A stretch of DNA of 64,000 nucleotides from Saprospiraceae bacterium. Its GTDB lineage: Bacteria; Bacteroidota; Bacteroidia; Chitinophagales; Saprospiraceae. Numbering within the stretch: position 1 is the first letter of the stretch; every line of letters begins with the position of its first letter. The stretch lies in contig JADJVK010000008.1 in the NCBI GenBank assembly GCA_016710625.1, positions 79,831 to 143,830 of the forward strand, read 5' to 3'. The notes beneath the pieces are model-generated. The model saw only the letters and a list, made by a program, of their open reading frames with translations. It was not told the origin of the DNA and made no database searches. This document shows positions 47,999-57,563 of this stretch, one piece after another. The position numbers were made by a program, and so were the translations under genes.

Positions 47999-49272
47999 CT
48001 TCCATTACTTTAAGGTCATATCCAAAATTATAAGCTTTCCCAATAGTCATATATTTATTTATTAGTACAGCTTTTTCATTATTGTCTGTCTCTTTCCTAA
48101 TTTTTTCTTTTAAACTAATAAATTCTTGAAATTGAATTTCACCTTCAATTCCCAAATTTGTATTTAAACCAAAATCCTTAGTTAATAAATCATTTGAATC
48201 ATCCCCTTTTGGTGCAACACCTCTTTTAGCTTTTACTTTTCCTGTTTCATCAAAATATAATATAAACCGTTCAGCAGGGTCAAAGCTAGATGCTATAATT
48301 GGAGAATGTGTTGCATAAAAAAATTGGCAATCATTCGTAAAAGAAGTATAATAATCCACAATAAGTCTTTGAATATCAGGAAATAGCGAATTTTCAGGTT
48401 CGTCAAAATAAAATTATAGCACTATTCGGTTTCAATAAATATAAAGGAGAAGCTGTCAAAAGTATTTGCTTTGTTCCAGTACTAGATAATGCTATTGGTA
48501 CTTCTATTCCATCAAATGTTTCAATTTTTACAAAACCTATATCCTCTTTTTTTTCAAATGATACTTCTCTTCTTACCCTTAAAGCAAATCTATTTAAAAT
48601 ATTATCTAAACACTTGTCAGCTAAATCATCAATTGGGCTAGGGTTATTTTTTTTCCAATCTGCAAATTCATTAACTACTTGCTGAATTTTATTCATATCT
48701 AGGGTTTCTGATGCTAAGAAAGTTTATTTCAATAAATTATTTTATTCTTGATATTTTTGAATATCAATTTATATAAGTTAAAACAATTTTACATCAAAAT
48801 CCAAAATCTATAAATAAGTTACTTTCTTTAAATAAAATGACATCATATTTCGTTTTTTGAAGTACTATAAAAATTTGCAGGGAAATAAATTAATTCAAAC
48901 TATTTTCATTAAAATAAATAAATTCATCTTTTATTGAAACAATATGGAAATGGTAAAATATAAATTGGCTTGTAAATTTACTATTTAATAAATTTGTAAT
49001 TGAAATAGAATTATAAAATAAATTATCTTTATTGAATTTGTGTAAAGATTATATCGTTTTTATTTTCAATTCTGATTATAATTATTTGGATTTCCACTTG
49101 TTGCAGATTTTAATAATTCCAACAATGTAGTTTTACCAGTTCCACTCTGTCCAATGAAGCAAACTTTCTCTAAAGGTTGACCTGCTTTTGGGTGACCAAC
49201 TGGATATGTAAGATCTAATTCAAAATCTTTGAATTGTTGAAAATCTTTGATTTCAATTTTAGTAAATTTCAT
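47970..49272 (-). pseudogene. SMC/ABC-type AAA ATPase, Septu PtuA-like, heavily decayed
   Basis: Starts at the ATG at 49272 (MKFTKIEIKDFQQFKDFEL) with Walker A GQSGTGKTT. The first frame ends at 49066. The 370 bases down to 48697 have no long ORF but read as coding in shifting frames (for example SIKDEFIYFNENS, DVILFKESNLFIDF), so they are decayed gene rather than a spacer. Coding resumes with NKIQQVVNEFADWKK and VPIALSSTGTKQILLTA (signature-like). An extra base in the A-run 48405-48408 breaks Walker B between SAIILF and DEPENSLFPDIQR. The end carries the switch ATHSP. The ATP-dependent partner of the HNH protein is thus non-functional as read. Confidence 0.75.
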
Positions 49273-49295
49273 TTATTATTATTTGTAATCTTTTA

Positions 49296-49329
49296 CAAAT
49301 ATAGGCATTTCTCTACATATTACTAACAA
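49296..49329 (-). promoter_or_regulatory. Promoter of the ATPase-HNH operon (TTG-N23-TATATTTG)
   Basis: On the minus strand TATATTTG (49303-49296) lies 24 bases before the ATPase ATG, and TTG (49329-49327) is 23 bases further upstream, within the end of the neighbouring gene. Confidence 0.5.
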
Positions 49330-49867
49330 TCCCACAATACACCACTATAAAAGCCAACGCCATCCGAACATGAATATTTTCATCAGGTAAGCCATCTTCT
49401 ATATCCCAGTCTCTTGGGTCTAATTCTTTTGTGGTAAAAACATGGTAGCTACCATTTTTACCCACCAACTGCCACTCATCCCATTGGTTGCCGTAGGTCG
49501 GCTTTATTTGATAGGATTTATCTTTATAAGTTATTCTCCATTCCGAATAGTCTCTTGGGTACACTGATTGAATGGTAATGATTTCGTTGTCGCCTCTCAC
49601 ATCCCATTGGAAAGGCTCACCAGGCCATTTTTGTCGAATCATTCCTGTAACTTCACCGATACGATAATCCCACTCGGCAAAATCCTGTTTTTGGGGCCAA
49701 CGGGTATTGAGCTCACCCACTAGTTTGGTACTATCCGTATAGATGTACCAATTGTTAAAATCGTCATTGTATTTGGAACTCAGGGCGACAAGTGACTGAG
49801 CCCCCACATCCGTTTTTATAAATAAAACGAATACAAAAATCAAGTATTTAAAACGGTAAATCATCAT
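49313..49867 (-). CDS. Exported protein with Trp-rich tandem motifs, unknown function
   Basis: 184 residues with a signal peptide (about 1-24, ..KTDVGAQ). The mature part has four to five units spaced roughly 20-25 residues: FNNWYIYT, FAEWDYRIG, FQWDVRGD, YSEWRITYK and WDEWQLVGK, several with a preceding WP or YP. This suggests a small repeat beta-structure; no known domain is recognised. The C-terminus is hydrophobic (MALAFIVVYCGIVSNM), possibly membrane-contacting. Its start overlaps the end of the DUF3127 gene by 20 bases, so it is the second gene of that operon. Confidence 0.75.
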   Translation of the reverse strand: MMIYRFKYLIFVFVLFIKTDVGAQSLVALSSKYNDDFNNWYIYTDSTKLVGELNTRWPQKQDFAEWDYRIGEVTGMIRQKWPGEPFQWDVRGDNEIITIQSVYPRDYSEWRITYKDKSYQIKPTYGNQWDEWQLVGKNGSYHVFTTKELDPRDWDIEDGLPDENIHVRMALAFIVVYCGIVSNM

Positions 49868-50225
49868 TCATATCCATATTGATGACTGGTTCGTTATCAA
49901 CAGTTGGAAAGTCAGAGAAAGATGCTCCAGCATTTGATTTTGCCGCTGGTGGAGCCGCTGATTGCCCTTCCACTTTCCATGCATTCAAGTTGGTAAAGTA
50001 TTTCCCTTGCCATTCTCTGCCCCTCAAATCAAAATGCACTCTGATACGATCCCCTTCATTGTGATTTTCTATAATTGCACAACGATCTTGAGTAAGTTGA
50101 AATTTCACAAACTCAGGATAATTTCCTGCATTTACCTCAATTACGAATTCTCTAGTCTGAAAAGTAGGTGATTTACTTTCTGTGTCGTATTTTTTAATTA
50201 GTTTTCCTTCGATATCAAATGACAT
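49848..50225 (-). CDS. DUF3127-family OB-fold protein (SSB-like)
   Basis: 125 residues from the ATG at 50225 (MSFDIEGKLIKKYDTESKS). The domain (about 1-85) has FQTREFVIEV and VHFDLRGREWQGKYFTNL, typical of the DUF3127 family, predicted to have a single-strand-binding-like OB fold and found widely in Bacteroidota. A disordered Ala/Pro-rich linker leads to an acidic tip, DMNDDLPF. This closely resembles the C-terminal tail of SSB (DDDIPF), which recruits repair proteins, and suggests a nucleic-acid-associated role. Confidence 0.85.
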   Translation of the reverse strand: MSFDIEGKLIKKYDTESKSPTFQTREFVIEVNAGNYPEFVKFQLTQDRCAIIENHNEGDRIRVHFDLRGREWQGKYFTNLNAWKVEGQSAAPPAAKSNAGASFSDFPTVDNEPVINMDMNDDLPF

Positions 50226-50243
50226 ATTCCAAAAATTTATGCT

Positions 50244-50276
50244 CAAAAGTAGTTTAGGTTCGGCAATTATTCCCAA
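50244..50276 (-). promoter_or_regulatory. Promoter of the DUF3127 operon (TTG-N22-TACTTTTG)
   Basis: On the minus strand TTG (50276-50274) and TACTTTTG (50251-50244) are 22 bases apart. A second -7-like TAAATTTG overlaps the TTG (50281-50274). Confidence 0.5.
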
Positions 50277-50296
50277 ATTTACGTAGAAATATTTTT

Positions 50297-51061
50297 ATGA
50301 AAACTTTGCATCCAATTTCAGTAATCATCACTACCCATAATGAGGCAGAAAATATCGCAGCTTGCATTGATTCTGTAAGTTGGGCAAATGAAATTATCGT
50401 AGTGGATAGTTTTAGTAGCGATTCGACAGTCGAAATTGCTAAAAACAAGAACGCAATTATATTGCAGAGGGAATATATTGGTCCTTCTGATCAGAAAAAC
50501 TGGGCTATAGAGCAAGTAAAAAACGAATGGGTTTTAATATTAGATGCTGATGAAAGGGTTTCAATGGCTTTGCAAAATAAAATACAATCTATTCTTAACC
50601 AATCAACTATAAATGAAGATTTATTTTGGATTGCCCGTCAAAATTATTTTTTAGGCAAAAAAATAAACTATAGCGGCTGGCAGAATGACAAGGTGATTCG
50701 TTTGATTAGAAAAGAGAAAGGAAAATACAACGACAAACAAGTTCATGAAGAAATTATAACCCAAGGATTGAAGGTTGGAATGATTGCTGAAAAGTTGGAT
50801 CATTATACCTATAAATCCATGCACCATTTTTTAGCCAAAATGGACAGATATGCCCTTTGGTCTGCAAAAGACCATGCTGCCAAAACAAAATCGGTAGGGA
50901 TTTTTCAACTGTTTTTCAAACCACTTTACCGTTTTATCCAACATTTTTTCCTGAAACTCGGTTTTTTAGATGGGCTTACTGGTTTTATCATCAGTGTGAT
51001 TATGGCATTGGGTGTATTTTTACGTTATGTATATTTAATTGATTTAAAGAAAAATACATGA
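50297..51061 (+). CDS. Glycosyltransferase family 2 (WaaE/KdtX-like)
   Basis: 254 residues. The GT2 start PISVIITTHNEAENI (6-20), VVDSFSSDSTVEIA and the DxD-type metal site LDADERV (D83, D85) are clear. ARQNYFLGKKINYSGW and DKVIRLIRKEKGKYND resemble LPS core glucosyltransferases of the WaaE group, and a C-terminal membrane segment lies at about 225-248. It probably adds a sugar to lipid A core or another surface glycan from a nucleotide-sugar, at the inner face of the inner membrane. It overlaps the next gene by 4 bases (ATGA). Confidence 0.92.
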   Translation: MKTLHPISVIITTHNEAENIAACIDSVSWANEIIVVDSFSSDSTVEIAKNKNAIILQREYIGPSDQKNWAIEQVKNEWVLILDADERVSMALQNKIQSILNQSTINEDLFWIARQNYFLGKKINYSGWQNDKVIRLIRKEKGKYNDKQVHEEIITQGLKVGMIAEKLDHYTYKSMHHFLAKMDRYALWSAKDHAAKTKSVGIFQLFFKPLYRFIQHFFLKLGFLDGLTGFIISVIMALGVFLRYVYLIDLKKNT

Positions 51062-51486
51062 GGTTTTTATTATTTATAAGTTTTTTGTTGCTAATAAGTT
51101 GTACAGTAAAAAAGGCTATTGAACCTAAAGAAGAAACTGTTTCAAATGATATCCAATTTGTTCATGAAACGAGTATGATGGATGTATTGGCAATTGCAGA
51201 AAAAGCAAAAAAGCCTGTTTTTGTCGATTTCTATGCAAGCTGGTGTGCTCCCTGTCGGGAAATGGATCAAACCGTTTTTAGGGATCCTACTATAGATAAA
51301 CTAATCAATGAAAATTATATTCCATTTAAAGTGGATGGAGAAACTGAAAGTGGTGCAAACATAAAAGCTATCTTAGAGGTTCAAAGTTATCCTACCTATC
51401 TTATTGTAGATTCTAAAGGAGTAGTTTTGAAAAGATTTTTAGGAAAAGGAACTAAATCAGACATTCAAAACTTTTTGGGGAAATAG
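51058..51486 (+). CDS. Thioredoxin-fold lipoprotein (DsbD C-terminal-like)
   Basis: 142 residues. The lipobox LLISC (C15) anchors it outside the inner membrane. The thioredoxin fold has FVDFYASWCAPCREMD with redox Cys C63 and C66, and the cis-Pro in QSYPTYLIVD. WCAPCREM is typical of the DsbD C-terminal domain or TlpA-like reductases. It is probably a periplasmic disulfide reductase. Its 4-base overlap with the glycosyltransferase gene implies co-translation, although no functional link is known. Confidence 0.92.
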   Translation: MRFLLFISFLLLISCTVKKAIEPKEETVSNDIQFVHETSMMDVLAIAEKAKKPVFVDFYASWCAPCREMDQTVFRDPTIDKLINENYIPFKVDGETESGANIKAILEVQSYPTYLIVDSKGVVLKRFLGKGTKSDIQNFLGK

Positions 51487-51722
51487 AACAATGTTCTTAG
51501 CATTAATTAAATTATCAAAACTATCTTTATATTATACTAATAATCAACGTATTATAAATTTAACCTTGCTCTTCCAAGTCAAATAAACATCTTTATCAGA
51601 GGTTGATTGACGGTTAAATGTTCTTTAATATTACTACTATAATTGTATATAATTCAATCTGATTTGATTGGAATTTTGTGATATAAAATGTCTTTAATTT
51701 TTTATCATAAAAACCAAATATT

Positions 51723-52258
51723 ATGAAATACAATTATTTTTTACAATTATTAATTTTAATTATTTTCGTTCCATTCTACTCTTGTAGCCAAAACATAAAG
51801 AACCAAAATTGTTTTCTTAAAAATCTCCCCTATTTAAATGGGACTAAGGGTACAGTTTCAAAAAATGCAACAAATGTCGGGGTTAGAAATGTTTCAATCG
51901 ACTCTTCACAAAATAAATTTACATTAACAGCAACTATATTTTGTGATACTATTGGCAATAATGATGCAAAGAATATTGAGGCAATCGTTCATTTGCCTGC
52001 GGAAGTATTTATCAATGTTATCGAGGACCAAATCACTGCTTAGTATCCTCAAATACAGGCACTTACAAAGATATTAATGTTACTGCTGGATACATTAAAT
52101 TCAAAAAAAGCAGTATGTCAAAATATGAAAGTTTTAGAATAAAAGTTGTCACATCAAAACCTTTAAAAGAGAATGCTTCTACTCCCAATTTTTCAATTTA
52201 TGTCCACAATCAAAGTCCTGAAGATAGATACTTAGATAATTACTGGACTTGGAAATAA
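51723..52258 (+). pseudogene. Small lipoprotein gene, single frameshift
   Basis: Starts MKYNYFLQLLILIIFVPFYSC with lipobox Cys21. The first frame ends at 52043 (EDQITA, TAG). An adjacent frame continues at once (VSSNTGTYKDINVTAGYIKF, then NFSIYVHNQSPEDRYLDNYW) to a TAA at 52258, giving a combined product of about 178 residues. The second part is beta-rich. It is unrelated to any family I recognise. The gap before it (51487-51722) shows no gene or clear promoter. Confidence 0.7.
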
Positions 52259-52283
52259 TTATTTAACTTAAAAATTAATACAA

Positions 52284-55200
52284 ATGAAACAATTTAACAA
52301 ATTAAAGTCAATCATCTTATTCACTTTTCTAATTTCAATTACCTTTAATTGTTATGCAGTTGACAAATATTTTATGGCATCAAATGGCCAATGGAGCATA
52401 GCCTCAAATTGGTCTCCAAGTGGGGTTCCAACAGCAAATGATATGGTTTTTATTGCTGGAAATGGTTTGTGTACTCTAAATATTGATGGGTATTGCCAAG
52501 GAATCCAATTGATAATTGGTGATTTTGTAATTGACCCAGGAATTAAATTAACAATTGAAGGTACGCCTGCAATTTATCGATCAATTGATATAAGTAATCA
52601 CCCCAACGTAAATCCATTTTACAAATAATGGGGAGGTAATTTTTTCGGGAGCTTTTGGGAATAATTTAATCAGAAACTCTGGGACTTTTTTAAATAATAA
52701 TGGTAGTTCAATTCTTGCAACAAATGCTTCAACTTTAAATACATCTTATGAAGTAATTGATAATAATTCGATTTTTGATAATTATGGATCTATATTACTT
52801 GGAAGTAGTACTTCAACAATTAAAGGAGAAGCAATTTATTCAAGTGGCACTTTTTATAATTATGGTCCAGGCTTTATTGAAATTAAAAATCTACAAGGTT
52901 ATTATGGATTAGACATAGGTTCAGGTTCCTTTAACAATCAAGGAATTTTGAAAATCGGATCTGGTGCTATAGGATATGGAGGTGGGATATATAAATCTTC
53001 GTCAGCAACTTTTTCGAATAACGGTGAAGTGTATTTATACTATAATAGTGTTGTTAATGGAAGCAATTTCACTAATAATGAATTAATAAGAACTAATTGT
53101 CCTTTTACAATTAATGGGACAGTTACAAATACTACAGGAAGCATTTTTGATGTTTTATCTGGAACTTTAACGTTATCTTCCTCTGGAATTTTTATAAATA
53201 ATGGTGATATATCTGGATCTGGTACTATTGTTTATTCAGGTGCTATAAAAGGTAATGGGACTTTTAGTTTTAATGGAACAGTCATTTTCAATAATGGAAG
53301 TACATTAGGACCAGGCAATAGCCCTGGCAAGTTAACTTTTAATAATTCTAACAATACTGGACCATCCACTTATAATTGTGAAATTAATGGAGTAAATCCG
53401 ATTACAGATTATGATCAATTAAACTCTCTAAGCGATTTTACAATTTCAAATACAAAATTAGTCGTTAATTGGGGGTCATTTGTTCCCACAGATGGTCAGA
53501 CATTTGATATATTAACCTGTACAAATAGAATTGGGCAATTTGCGACTGTGACTATTCCTTCAATTTCTGGAATGGTTTTCTTCCTAGTTTATAATACTAA
53601 CAACGTGCAGCTCAAAGCTGAAGCTGCTGGTACATTTACATGGGATGGAGGAGCAGGTACCACAAATTGGAATGATGCAGATAACTGGGTGCCCAATCAG
53701 GTTCCAACATTATCAAAAGATGTGATATTAAATGGAGCAAATGTTATTATTCCTACTGGTTACACTGCTGCAATTAAGAGTTTAACCATTTCAGGAAATG
53801 CTACTTTAACTATTGAAGAAAATGGAGCATTAAATATTCCCAATACATCCAATTGGGCTATCACAATATCTGGTGGCACTTCATCAATAATCAATCACGG
53901 AACTATTAATTTAGGGGTATAAATACAATTGGAGGTGGAATATATTGCAATAGTGGCGGAGATTTACTAAAAAAAAGCAGTGGATTAATTATTAATAATT
54001 GTACTAATACTTCATTAGATGCTATAAAACTAGATGGCTCAGGAACTTTATTAACTAATAATGGAAATGTAAATATTGGATCTTCTTATACTATTATTAG
54101 TGGCTTATATAGTATAAATTCATCTAGTATAATTAATAATGGAACCTTGGGAATTAATAAAGTTAGTAGTTTTGCTGCATTAGATTCAAAATTTAGTTTA
54201 ACTAATAATGGGACAATAGAAATAGGTAATTTAAGTAGTGTATATGCAGGAATTGTAATAAATGGAACTTTTGTTAATAATTCAGATGGATTAATCACAA
54301 TAAATAATGTTTCTTCAAACGGTAATACAATAAATACATTACTTGGTTCAGTATCTACAAATTTTGGGGTGATTAAAATTGGGAATCAATTTACAAATGT
54401 TTATGGCACCTATTTAAGAGGAAACTTTACCAATCAAAGTACTGGTTTAATAGAAATTAATAAAGTAAATTATTCGGGATTATATTCAGAAAGTGGAACT
54501 TTTAGTAATTACGGTTCTTTAAAAATAGGCAATAATGGTTTTGTGAGTGGTAATTGTATTAATTTACAAGGAGCCATCACTTTTACGAATTATGCAGGTG
54601 GTGAAATAGAGCTTAATAACTCAATAAACTACCCATCCTTTTATCTTTTATCTGCTACAGTAGTTAATTCAGGTAATATTAAAATGGGAAATATTTTCCC
54701 CATTTCAGCAGGTCTTTCTATTGGGTCTAGTGGAAGTTTCACCAATAATAGCGTATTAGAAATTGATAATGTTTCTAATATAGGGTCATTCTCAACTGCT
54801 TTATTTAATTATACTGGAAGTACTTTTACAAATGCAAGTAGTGGAATTATTAAAATTGGATTAAATACTAAAGTACAAAATGCAATTGGACGAGAATTTT
54901 CCAATGGTACTTTTAACAATAACGGAAATATTGAAATTGGATTGGTAGAATCAAAAACTACTTCAAGTTTGACTCCTATAACAAATAATGCCACAGGAAC
55001 TATATTATTGAATAATGACACCTATCTATTTGATGGAAGTATTAATAATTCTGGAACTATAAATATACAAACTAGTTCAAGTTGCTCAATTTTATCCACT
55101 TTAACCAATCAAACAACAGGAAAATTAACAGTAGATGGCATTTTTGCTGGTGCTGGAACACTTACAAATAACGGTATTATTAATGGAAATGGAGAAATTA

Positions 55201-56081
55201 CACATACAGGAACTAAAACCTTTAATTCGAATAGCATAATTGCTCCAGGGAAATAGTCAGGTAAAATTTCTTTTACTGGAAACCTTTCCATAGGAACAAC
55301 CAATTACAAATGTGATATTTTTGGTACAACTCCAATTACAGATTATGATCAATTAAATGTTTCTGATACTATAACATTGACTAATTCAACCTTAACAGTA
55401 AATTGGGGATCATTCACTCCAAGTGTAGGTGATGAATTTGAAATAATAACTTGTGGCTCTAGAATTGATGAATTTTCTACTGTAACTATACCATCTATTG
55501 CAGGATTGATGTTTACAATAGAATATAATAGTACAAACGTCATTTTAAAAGCCCAACAATTGTTACCTGTGGATTTATTAGAATTTAGTGGCATCTTGAA
55601 TACAAATAAAACAAATTTATTTTGGAAAACTGCAACTGAAATTAAAAACAATAAATTTGAAATTGAACACAGTTTGGATGGGCTGACTTTCACTAAAATT
55701 GGAGAGTTGATTGGTAGCGGTTCATCAGATCAATTAAAATATTATAGTTTCGTTCATGAAAATCCAAGTTTGGGGATCAACTATTATAGGTTAAAACAAA
55801 TCGACTTTAATAGTGATTTCACTTACTCAAAAATAATCAGTGTTAATTATCAAGAAGAACAAAAACTTGCAATAAGCCCAACCATTGGCAATGGGTTGTA
55901 CAACATCCAAGGGTTAAGATCAGAGATGGATATTGTTTTGATTGATATCACAGGTAAGATTGTCAATTTTACAATTAATGATGGAAAAGTAGATATTATG
56001 AATATTCCAAATGGTTTATATACTATAAATATTCTAATGCATAACAGACTGATACATAGTCAAAAAATTATTAAACAATAA
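52284..56081 (+). pseudogene. T9SS-secreted beta-helix adhesin gene, two frameshifts and an in-frame stop
   Basis: Starts MKQFNKLKSIILFTFLISIT (signal peptide). Joined across frames it encodes about 1260 residues of NNG/GTF/NNxGxI-type beta-solenoid repeats (SGTFLNNNGS, TFSNNGEVYLY, LTNNGTIEIGN). Two copies of a module with GPGNSPGKLTF or its damaged form (52948-53620, 55100-55560) resemble the PGNSPG motif of autotransporter passengers. The C-terminus (TNLFWKTATEIKNNKFEIEH .. NIPNGLYTINIL) is a T9SS-type sorting region. Breaks are near 52610 and at 53918 (one missing G in a G-run), with a TAG at 55254-55256. The TAG lies inside the second PGNSPG motif, where the sequence can be explained by one inserted A plus one deleted C. 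Confidence 0.82.
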
Positions 56082-56092
56082 ACAAAATAACC

Positions 56093-56666
56093 ATGAAATT
56101 ATTCATTATCATTTGTTTTATTTTCTTAAATAATTTTAATCTTATGTCGCAATCTTGGGAGGAAAATATGGGCAGCGGAATGGGCGAAGCTCAGTCAAGA
56201 GTTAATAGGAACAAAGTAAGAAGGGAAATGAAGGAAATGGGGTATTTTAATAATCCCCTACCATCTTATAATTTTTTTGCACCACCTGGGTGGTCAGTTA
56301 TTTTAAGTGACAACAATACCAATACGTATATGCTTGGCCATACTACGATACCTGGAATTCTATTAACTACTGCTCATAAAATAATTAATTAACAATGAAT
56401 TAGTAAGACAAAGTATGGCTGGTATTAATATTCCAGAATTACAATTGAATATTAATGGTCCAGTTAAAAAATTTAATAACAATGGCATCAGTATGTCTCT
56501 TATTGGCTATAGTAATGGAACGGAAGTAAAAGGGTATTTAGTATCCATCACAAATGGAAGAAATGGTGGGGTAACTATTTTGACTTTTACTAGCAGTCAA
56601 TTATTTTCAAATAAGCATTATGAAATAGTAAATTTTGTAGCGAATGGAATACAATATTTAAATTAG
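56093..56666 (+). pseudogene. Small exported protein gene, single frameshift
   Basis: Starts MKLFIIICFIFLNNFNLMSQ (signal peptide), 11 bases after the adhesin stop. The first frame ends at 56392 (TTAHKIIN, TAA). The neighbouring frame carries on (NELVRQSMAGINIPELQLN, then SMSLIGYSNGTEVKGYLVS) to 56666, giving about 190 residues. There is no recognised family. Its position suggests co-transcription with the adhesin gene. Confidence 0.65.
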
Positions 56667-56716
56667 CTATAAAATAAAGGGTGGAATCAATATTTTGAAG
56701 TTGATTTCACCCTAAT

Positions 56717-57367
56717 TTAAGAATGAAATTTACCATAATATTTATTGAGTGCATCTACTCGGTTATGTACTTGTAGTTTGGTATAAATATTTGAAATATG
56801 TGTTTTTACCGTTTTAACACTAATAAATAATTCGTCAGCAACTTCTTTTTCAATTTTGCCATTACTAATCATATCTAATATTTCTTTTTCTCTTTTTGAT
56901 AACAGATTTGTATAACTATCCTTCACAACCAAATTTGTTATATTTGCAAAGGATTGGGTAATGAGTCGAGCTATATTTGGCGACATTGGTGATCCACCGT
57001 TTTGTAACTCTAGGATAGATTCAATAATTTTATCTGGAGGCGATGTTTTCAGGATATAGCCCAATTCTCCAGCTCCAATGGCTTCAAAAACCTTATTGTA
57101 GTCTTCAAAAACTGTAATAACCAAGAATAAAGTACTTGGTATAATTGATTTTAATTCTCTAATAGCATCTATTCCATCTTTTTTACCACTACCAAGGTCA
57201 ATATCCATTAATATGATATCTGGATTCTTATGTGGTAGAAAAGTAATGGCATCTTCTACAGATTGAACAGCACATACACATTCCATATTTGGATGATTAT
57301 TCAATATTATTTGTAATGCAATTGAATAAAGATTTTCATTTTCTACGATGCCTATTCTTATATTCAT
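56717..57367 (-). CDS. NarL/LuxR-type response regulator
   Basis: 216 residues from the ATG at 57367 (MNIRIGIVENENLYS). The receiver domain has phosphoacceptor D55 in DIILMDIDLG, Thr in FLVITVFED and Lys in YILKTSPPD. A LuxR-type HTH (about 155-212; LLSKREKEILDMISNGK, SVKTVKTHISNIYTKLQVHN) follows. It is divergent from the propeller histidine kinase at 57.5 kb, whose HisKA_3 type pairs with NarL-type regulators, so they are probably cognate. It is intact although the kinase gene is broken. Confidence 0.93.
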   Translation of the reverse strand: MNIRIGIVENENLYSIALQIILNNHPNMECVCAVQSVEDAITFLPHKNPDIILMDIDLGSGKKDGIDAIRELKSIIPSTLFLVITVFEDYNKVFEAIGAGELGYILKTSPPDKIIESILELQNGGSPMSPNIARLITQSFANITNLVVKDSYTNLLSKREKEILDMISNGKIEKEVADELFISVKTVKTHISNIYTKLQVHNRVDALNKYYGKFHS

Positions 57368-57401
57368 AATCAGTATTTTATACAACTTTACTTTAATTTT
57401 T

Positions 57402-57435
57402 TTGCTATAAATATACTATTTTAGTTGTATATTTG
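57402..57435 (+). promoter_or_regulatory. Candidate promoter of the propeller histidine kinase (TTG-N23-TATATTTG)
   Basis: TTG at 57402-57404 and TATATTTG at 57428-57435. It would place transcription start near 57441 and the 23-T tract about 100 bases into the transcript. Confidence 0.45.
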
Positions 57436-57540
57436 ATTATGAAATTATTATTGTTTTTCTAAATATTTGAATTGTTTTTAACTTGAAAATAACATTTAAT
57501 TCATACTTTCTATCTATTAATTTCAAATTTGTATTAATTA

Positions 57541-57563
57541 TTTTTTTTTTTTTTTTTTTTTTT
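57541..57563 (+). repeat. Homopolymer tract of 23 T
   Basis: Uninterrupted T23, followed by CCCAGGC. It lies immediately upstream of the first recognisable codons of the kinase gene (CIYSQFQKFKFENITT) and, in that frame, encodes Phe residues where a signal peptide core is expected. Confidence 0.95.

Noticed and set aside
48697..49065. A 370-base stretch as a spacer between two separate ATPase genes
   Set aside because: Translated across frames it continues the protein (FIYFNENS, LFKESNLFIDF), so it is decayed coding sequence of one gene.
57439..57462. Very short ORF MKLLLFF at 57439 as the true start of the sensor kinase
   Set aside because: It is in frame with the kinase at this tract length but is closed by a TAA after seven codons and lies at or before the predicted transcription start; kept only as a note in the poly-T finding.
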